Assembly (NCBI GenBank): GCA_900188465.1 | Contig: FZPE01000001.1 | Coordinates: forward strand, 496,001 to 560,000 | DNA from: Micrococcales bacterium KH10 | GTDB taxonomy: Bacteria; Actinomycetota; Actinomycetes; Actinomycetales; Cellulomonadaceae | Direction of reading: 5' to 3' | Length of the DNA: 64,000 nucleotides | Shown here: one piece after another, positions 58,795-64,000 of the stretch | How positions within the stretch are numbered: the stretch's first letter is position 1 | Layout: each line of letters begins with the position of its first letter | Notes under the pieces: generated by a model | The model's database searches: none | What the model was told of the DNA's origin: nothing | What the model saw: only the letters and a program-made list of their open reading frames with translations | Translations under genes and position numbers: made by a program

Positions 58795-61700
58795 TAGGTT
58801 GCCAACGCTTCTTCGGTCGCGAACAGTTCGGCCTGTTCGAGTACCAGTTCGATGGCTTTGACTTCAGCGTCGGGCGGGTAATCGTATTTGGCGAGCAGGC
58901 GCCGAATCTTAGAGCGCATCGTGGCGCGAACGCTCTCCTTTTGGTCCCAGTCGATGGTGACACTTGAACGTACTGCCCAGACAAGTTCGCCTGCGATCTT
59001 TTTGAGCGTCTCATCGCCCAGTTCTAAGACTGCGGCATCGTTCTGCGCTATCGCGTCGTACAGTGCTATTTCGGCTACCGATAGCCCTAGGTCTTGTTGT
59101 CGTTTCTGGTCGTCGCGGACCTGTTTGGCGAGCTTCACCAACTCTGCGATGATCTCGGCAGTGGACAGCGAGCGGTTCGTGTACCGCTTCACGGCCTCGT
59201 CGAGCATCTCTGAGAACTTGCGTGCCTGCACGAGGTTCTTGCGCTGCACCGTGCGGATCTGATCATTCAACAACCGTCGCAGCAACCCCATCTGGAGGTT
59301 AGGTTTTTCCTTCGCAGCGAAAGAGTCGAGGAACTCATCGCTCAGGATCGACAGCTCCGGTGTCTCGACACCGGCGAGCTTGTAGATGTCGACGACCTGG
59401 TCGGCGGCGACCGCCTCGTTGAGCAGTTGCCCGAGCGCAGTGTCGATCTCGACCGCACCGGATCCGCCACGCCCGGAGTCGGGGTTCTGGATCTTGAGGA
59501 TGGCCGCCCGCACGTCGGTAAACAGGCGCACATCGTTACGGATCGCCGCAGCCTCGTCCCGTGCTCCAGCCAGCGCGAATGCCTTGGCGAGCGCGAGCAC
59601 CTGGTCGTTGAAGCGCTTCGTCCGGTCAGGGTCGGCCATGACGAAGTCGAGCACCTTGGCGTACTCCGCCAAGCGCTGGGAGGCGGTGAGCGTCGGCGAG
59701 GAGTCGTAGTCGACACCGTGCAGCAGACCCCGGATGATGTCGTGCTTCTCCAGCATGACGGCGACCATCTCGTCGATCGGCACGCCGGCCTGATCACGGT
59801 CGGAGGGCGAGTACTCCTGGAGCGCCGCCTGCAGGTTGGAGAACACGCCGATGTAGTCGACGATGAGCCCGCCGGGCTTGTCCCGGAAGGTGCGGTTGAC
59901 GCGGGCAATGGCCTGCATCAGCCCGGCACCCTGCATGGTCTTATCGACGTACATCGTGTGCATGGACGGCGCGTCAAAGCCGGTCAGCCACATATCGCGA
60001 ACGATCACCAGCTCAAGCTCGTCATCGGGGTTCTTCGCCCGGAGCTTGAGATCTTTGCGGACATCCTTGGAATGGATGTGCGGCTGGAACTCGGCCGGGT
60101 CAGCAGCCGAGCCGGTCATGACGACCTTGATCTTGCCCTTAGCCGGGTCATCCGAGTGCCAGTCGGGGCGGAGCGCGATGATCTTCTCGTAGAGGCGCAC
60201 CGCGATACGGCGGCTCATCGTGACGATCATGCCCTTACCGAACAGCGCCTCACGCCGCTTCTCCCAGTGCTCGACGATGTCCCGGGCAATGAGGTCTAGG
60301 CGCGAGTCAGCGCCGACGATGGCTTCCAGGCGCGACCAGCGGGACTTCGCTGCCGTGGCGGCGTCCTCTTCGACGGTCTCGGTGATCTCGTCTGCCAGCT
60401 CGTCGAGCGCGGCAAGGTCGTCGTCGGACAGATCGATCTTCGCCAGACGCGATTCGTAGAAGATCTTGACGGTCGCACCGTCCTCGACCGCGCGAGTGAG
60501 GTCGTAGACGTCGATGTAGTCACCGAACACCGAGCGCGTGGACTTGTCGTTCGATTCGATCGGCGTACCGGTGAAGCCGAGATAGGTAGCGCCGGGCAAA
60601 GCATCTCGCATGTGCTTCGCGAGGCCGGCGCGCAAGCGTCCGTGACGATCCAGCGTCTCACCGAAGCCATACTGGCTGCGATGCGCTTCGTCGGCCACGA
60701 CGACGACGTTGCGCCGGTCGGTCAGTACCGGGTTGGCATCGCCATCCTCACCGGGAGCGAACTTCTGCAACGTCGTGAAGACGATGCCGCCCGACGCGCG
60801 CTTCAATTTCGAGCGCAGGTCAGTACGGGTCGCGGCCTGCACCGGTGTCTCCGGCAGGATGCGGGCAGGAGCGAACGTCTCCCCGAAGAGCTGGTCGTCC
60901 AAGTCGTTGCGGTCGGTAATGAACACCAGCGTCGGATTCGCCATCCGAGGATCCCGCATGATCTTCGCGGCATAGAACACCATCTCGAAGCTCTTGCCCG
61001 AGCCCTGGGTATGCCAGACCACGCCACCACGACGGTCACCATCAGGCCGGGACGCCTGCACAGTGGACTCGACCGCTGCATTCACCGCCCAGTACTGGTG
61101 GTACTTCGCCACACGCTTCACCAGCACCCTCGTCGGCTGCCCAGTGGCCTTGTCCGTCGCCGTCTCGTCGCTGAACACGACGAAGTTCTGGACGATGTCA
61201 AGGAACCGCTTCGGCTCAAACACTCCCTTGATCAGCACCTCAAGGGCGGGGCGGTCGCTCACAACCTCGCGGCCCTCGATCGTTTTCCACGGGGCATAGT
61301 GCTCGAACGCCGCTGCATAGCTGCTCATCGCTGCCGAAGTACCGTCGGAGATAACCGTCACCGCGTTCGGCACGAACACGGACGGGATGTCCTGCCGGTA
61401 CGTCTGCACCTGGTTCCACGCTGACTTCAACGTCGCGTGCTCGGCAGCCGGATTCTTCAACTCCAGCAGCGCCAGCGGCATGCCGTTGACCAGCACCAGC
61501 ACGTCGGGTCGGCGGTTCTTGCCGTTCTCGATGATCGTGAACTGGTTGATCGCCACCCAGTCGTTGTTCTCCGGCTGCTCGAAGTCGACCAGCCACAGCC
61601 TGGTCGTACGCAGCGCGCCGTCTGCGTCCCGGTGCTCGATAGGCACGCCCTCTGTGATGAGCTGATGCAGCCGGTAGTTCTCGTCAATCGGGCTCTGCGA

Positions 61701-61934
61701 CTCCGCACGCCGCACCCGCTTGATCGCCTCGTCGACAAGGGCAGGGGAAGTCCCCGGATTGATACGACGGATCGCATCACGCAGCCGTCCCCAGAGGAAC
61801 ACCTCCTCATAAGAGTCGCGCTCCGCTCCCGGCTCGCCAGGAGCGATGTCCGGGCCGTGCAGCGTGTGGTAGCCCAGTTCCGCGAAGTACTCCAGCGCCG
61901 CGAGCTCGACGGTGTTCTCGTTGAACGCGCTCAC
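58794..61934 (-). CDS. hsdR: Type I restriction enzyme R subunit
   Basis: The ATP-driven translocase/nuclease subunit, 1046 aa. N-terminal nuclease PD-(D/E)xK: Asp144 in RPDVLVLVN, Glu158 and Lys160 in LALLELK. The superfamily 2 motor has Walker A TQGSGKS (309-315), [20 protein letters not shown] and FTGTPI. The C-terminal helical domain binds HsdM/HsdS. Start overlaps the Ymh-type gene by 4 bases; stop overlaps the SIR2 start by one base. Confidence 0.95.
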   Translation of the reverse strand: MSAFNENTVELAALEYFAELGYHTLHGPDIAPGEPGAERDSYEEVFLWGRLRDAIRRINPGTSPALVDEAIKRVRRAESQSPIDENYRLHQLITEGVPIEHRDADGALRTTRLWLVDFEQPENNDWVAINQFTIIENGKNRRPDVLVLVNGMPLALLELKNPAAEHATLKSAWNQVQTYRQDIPSVFVPNAVTVISDGTSAAMSSYAAAFEHYAPWKTIEGREVVSDRPALEVLIKGVFEPKRFLDIVQNFVVFSDETATDKATGQPTRVLVKRVAKYHQYWAVNAAVESTVQASRPDGDRRGGVVWHTQGSGKSFEMVFYAAKIMRDPRMANPTLVFITDRNDLDDQLFGETFAPARILPETPVQAATRTDLRSKLKRASGGIVFTTLQKFAPGEDGDANPVLTDRRNVVVVADEAHRSQYGFGETLDRHGRLRAGLAKHMRDALPGATYLGFTGTPIESNDKSTRSVFGDYIDVYDLTRAVEDGATVKIFYESRLAKIDLSDDDLAALDELADEITETVEEDAATAAKSRWSRLEAIVGADSRLDLIARDIVEHWEKRREALFGKGMIVTMSRRIAVRLYEKIIALRPDWHSDDPAKGKIKVVMTGSAADPAEFQPHIHSKDVRKDLKLRAKNPDDELELVIVRDMWLTGFDAPSMHTMYVDKTMQGAGLMQAIARVNRTFRDKPGGLIVDYIGVFSNLQAALQEYSPSDRDQAGVPIDEMVAVMLEKHDIIRGLLHGVDYDSSPTLTASQRLAEYAKVLDFVMADPDRTKRFNDQVLALAKAFALAGARDEAAAIRNDVRLFTDVRAAILKIQNPDSGRGGSGAVEIDTALGQLLNEAVAADQVVDIYKLAGVETPELSILSDEFLDSFAAKEKPNLQMGLLRRLLNDQIRTVQRKNLVQARKFSEMLDEAVKRYTNRSLSTAEIIAELVKLAKQVRDDQKRQQDLGLSVAEIALYDAIAQNDAAVLELGDETLKKIAGELVWAVRSSVTIDWDQKESVRATMRSKIRRLLAKYDYPPDAEVKAIELVLEQAELFATEEALAT

Positions 61935-62680
61935 GATGCAACCTCCCGCGTCGATTCATCCACCCAGCGCGCCAGCACACTGAGCGCCGCCAAGTACTCC
62001 AGCGCTTCTTGCTCCGGCATCTCCTGGTCAGCCTCATGAGCAAGCGGGTTACGGATACCAGCGAACACACCTTCGGCAAACATGCGTGCCCCACGCTGCA
62101 CCGACTTGAAGGTCTTGCTGCCGTCATCCGGCATACGGTGCAGACGCGGACTATTCGCAACGGCTGGCTGCTCGCTAAACGCCTGGTTGAAGAGATCCGT
62201 CTCGCTCACATCACGACGACCGAGCTTGTTCTGCGTCTCAGCGTTCAACTTGCGAATCGCACCCTCGACAGCCTCACGGAAATGTCCTGAACGCCATAGC
62301 GACGAAGCACCACCCCAGACCCAAGAATGGAAATCACCGGCAGACACTCGAGGAGCCGTATCACCCAGTTTCTCCTGCAACTCGACCTCTCGCTCGAGCG
62401 CGGCGATGCCACGGCCAGCCCAGTCTCGGAGGTATTTCCAACGAGCCTTCTGGCGTTCTTCGGAAGTTTTGTTATCAACGCGACGCCACTCCGGTAGAAC
62501 TCGATCAAGAATCTGCTCCGCAACGTAAGCCAGCTCTGCCGCTTTCGTATCGGACACGCGTTGATGGGTACCGACTACCACCACACCGGTGTTACCACGG
62601 TTGTTATAACCGACTTGCTCTGTGGCGTGGATGAATTCTTTCAGGGACGCAACTGCCCAATCTGTATCGAGTATGGTCAT
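61931..62680 (-). CDS. TIGR02391/Ymh-type protein in the R-M operon
   Basis: A 249-residue helical protein. The C-terminal domain [24 protein letters not shown], then [14 protein letters not shown] and [21 protein letters not shown], matches the Ymh/TIGR02391 family, whose invariant RNPxAHE motif recalls HEPN ribonucleases (RxxxxH). It is often found within restriction and defence loci; its role may be an RNase effector or regulator. Both ends overlap neighbours by 4 bases, so it is an integral part of the operon. Confidence 0.8.
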   Translation of the reverse strand: MTILDTDWAVASLKEFIHATEQVGYNNRGNTGVVVVGTHQRVSDTKAAELAYVAEQILDRVLPEWRRVDNKTSEERQKARWKYLRDWAGRGIAALEREVELQEKLGDTAPRVSAGDFHSWVWGGASSLWRSGHFREAVEGAIRKLNAETQNKLGRRDVSETDLFNQAFSEQPAVANSPRLHRMPDDGSKTFKSVQRGARMFAEGVFAGIRNPLAHEADQEMPEQEALEYLAALSVLARWVDESTREVAS

Positions 62681-63828
62681 GCCGCAGCCTCCTCGACCTG
62701 AACACGAATACGACCTGATAGCAGTTCGGGGAGGAGCGTGTCGCGGAGCACTGCGAGACGTGCATTCTCTTTCAGCCGTTGCAGAACAATTGCCGACATC
62801 TCTTGAAACAGATTGTCAAGACGTCGGGACGTCGGGACTTCGATCTCAATCTGATCAAAGGTCGCCATGTTGACAGTATTGAAAACAGTCCCGTGGCCGG
62901 CATCCTTGATCCGTGCCACTGCCGCTTCAAGCGCGAGAAACAGCGATGCCTCGTTGCGGTCAATGGCTTGTAAGCCGTAACAAGACTGATTGAACGCCAT
63001 CGGCTCCGCGAGCCTTGCCAACGCACCAACCGTACCGCGCGCAGTCATCACGATGGTGCCTTTCGGCAGGATCTTCGCGGCGCTGTTCCTAACGCCCTCC
63101 TCACTCACTGTCTCGGCCGTCTCTACGACGAAACCCCCGGAAGCAGAAGCGATATCCTTGGCTGACGCCCATTTTACGCCCCCGCGCCAGTATTCAGGGA
63201 GACTTCTCTTGGGCGTCCCACCAAGTATGGGCTTCAATACTTCAGAGGCACGAACCAGTGATTTCTCCACTGCTTCATAGTGTGCGCGCATGAGCTCACG
63301 ACTCACCTCGACCGCCCGCCGGTTCGACTCGATCTTGTCGTCGAGCGCGCCGAGCGTCGCGGCGATTGCGCGCTGCTCCTCAACCGATGGAAACCTGTAT
63401 TCGAGCGCTTTGATCGTCCGAGCGCTGAGATTCTGCTGAGCAGCACCGTTCGCGCGATCTATTATTCGCGAACGGTCATTCAGAAGTGCGTAATAGAGAT
63501 AACGATAATCGGCCTTATTCGGGTCCACGATCATCGCGCACGCTGCCTGATTGCAGGTCATTTCCGCGCCCAGGATCGCCAACTTGCCAACAGTGGCACC
63601 GTACATCGCCATCATCACTGTATTTGCTGGCAGCAACTTTGCTGACGAGTTTTCTACTGCGGTCTGCGTAATATGCTCTTCAGTTTCGTAGACCCAGCTG
63701 TCTCGTAGCTCCTGCGTCTTCAACCAAGGAATAGCGCCCTCAAAGTAATCAGAGATACGTCGGCTGGGAGTTCCGCCACTCGTCACGCGAAGACAAACAT
63801 CATCAACTGTCAAGATTTGTGAAGTCAT
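62677..63828 (-). CDS. hsdS: Type I restriction-modification specificity subunit
   Basis: DNA-recognition subunit, 383 aa. Two target recognition domains: residues 1-140 (GGTPSRRISDYFEGAIPWLK) and 185-320 (GGTPKRSLPEYWRGGVKWAS), each followed by a conserved coiled-coil helix (EEQRAIAATLGALDDKIESN and the C-terminal helix before LLPELLSG). The similar starts of the two halves suggest ancestral duplication. The target sequence cannot be predicted. ATG overlaps the hsdM stop. Confidence 0.93.
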   Translation of the reverse strand: MTSQILTVDDVCLRVTSGGTPSRRISDYFEGAIPWLKTQELRDSWVYETEEHITQTAVENSSAKLLPANTVMMAMYGATVGKLAILGAEMTCNQAACAMIVDPNKADYRYLYYALLNDRSRIIDRANGAAQQNLSARTIKALEYRFPSVEEQRAIAATLGALDDKIESNRRAVEVSRELMRAHYEAVEKSLVRASEVLKPILGGTPKRSLPEYWRGGVKWASAKDIASASGGFVVETAETVSEEGVRNSAAKILPKGTIVMTARGTVGALARLAEPMAFNQSCYGLQAIDRNEASLFLALEAAVARIKDAGHGTVFNTVNMATFDQIEIEVPTSRRLDNLFQEMSAIVLQRLKENARLAVLRDTLLPELLSGRIRVQVEEAAA

Positions 63829-64000
63829 TGTTCAAGCGCTCCGAGTCGAGCACGAACCTCAACCTCAAGTTGGCGCCCGCGCTCGAACTCCGCGAAGAGT
63901 TCCTTTGTGAGGCGGTCGATCTTCTCGTCGATCGGTTCGTCGTCGACCTCGGCTTCGGCGGTGCCGACGTAGCGGCCTGGCGTGAGCACGTAGTCGTGCT
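63825..64000 (-). CDS. hsdM: Type I restriction-modification methyltransferase (C-terminal end only)
   Basis: Truncated by the window edge. The last 58 codons read HDYVLTPGRYVGTAEAEVDD, EPIDEKIDRLTKELFAEFER, GRQLEVEVRARLGALEQ, then TGA overlapping the hsdS ATG. YVLTPGRYVG is the common C-terminal motif of HsdM, followed by the helix that contacts HsdS. Catalytic motifs lie outside the window. Confidence 0.85.
   Translation of the reverse strand, partial: HDYVLTPGRYVGTAEAEVDDEPIDEKIDRLTKELFAEFERGRQLEVEVRARLGALEQ

Overview
The window reads as chromosomal DNA from a high-GC Gram-positive bacterium, an actinomycete. Supporting signs are the GC-rich third positions, frequent GTG/TTG starts, AGGAGG-type ribosome binding sites, the corynebacterial-type luciferase-like monooxygenase/FMN reductase pair, an ECF42-type sigma factor with its DGPF partner, a CIRCE operator on a small heat shock gene, a mycothiol-type GST-fold reductase and many ArsR/TetR/GntR/LacI regulators. 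I cannot name the genus. No rRNA, tRNA, CRISPR array or insertion sequence was seen. LAYOUT. 1-20 kb holds housekeeping and redox genes: aldo/keto reductase, GntR regulator, small alarmone synthetase, luciferase/MarR/FMN-reductase operon, degenerate GGDEF protein, phosphofructokinase, OsmC, CDF exporter, an MFS/ArsR divergent pair with a palindromic operator, an epimerase-TetR pair with a clear TetR-type operator, a 14-TM MFS, a ROK kinase/SIS pair and a 3-methyladenine glycosylase. 20.8-31.1 kb is one catabolic unit: a lipoprotein sugar-type ABC importer followed by an M20 hydrolase, a ThuA-like protein, a ribokinase-like kinase and a second M20 hydrolase, facing a LacI regulator across two related operators. 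31-46 kb holds a short UvrA paralogue, a 1318-residue secreted subtilase, a quinone-reductase-type GST, a fructosamine kinase, a secreted GH16 glucanase with CBM13, CIRCE-controlled Hsp20, the ECF42/DGPF pair and a VapBC module. 46-50 kb is a compact uncharacterised biosynthetic cluster: SDR, metallo-beta-lactamase-fold hydrolase, F390-synthetase-like adenylating enzyme and a KAS III/OleA-like condensing enzyme, with a divergent GT4 glycosyltransferase. It resembles the olefin/beta-lactone (Ole) logic but uses a different adenylating family. 50.4-64 kb is a defence and toxin-antitoxin region: FitAB/VapBC-like, HipBA with three evenly spaced operators, AbiE, then a chain of overlapping genes, hsdM(partial)-hsdS-Ymh/TIGR02391-hsdR-SIR2/DUF4020. 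Two toxin/effector genes there (AbiEii and SIR2-DUF4020) are each cut by a single in-frame stop codon, and HipA has an aberrant short C-terminus. Broken genes outside that region are a DUF1801 pseudogene near 39.9 kb and the tail of a surface-protein repeat near 19.3 kb. WHERE TO LOOK FIRST: the KASIII/F390-like/MBL/SDR cluster, the type I R-M-SIR2 overlap operon with its internal UGA, the HipBA operator array, and the ABC/M20/ThuA/kinase operon.
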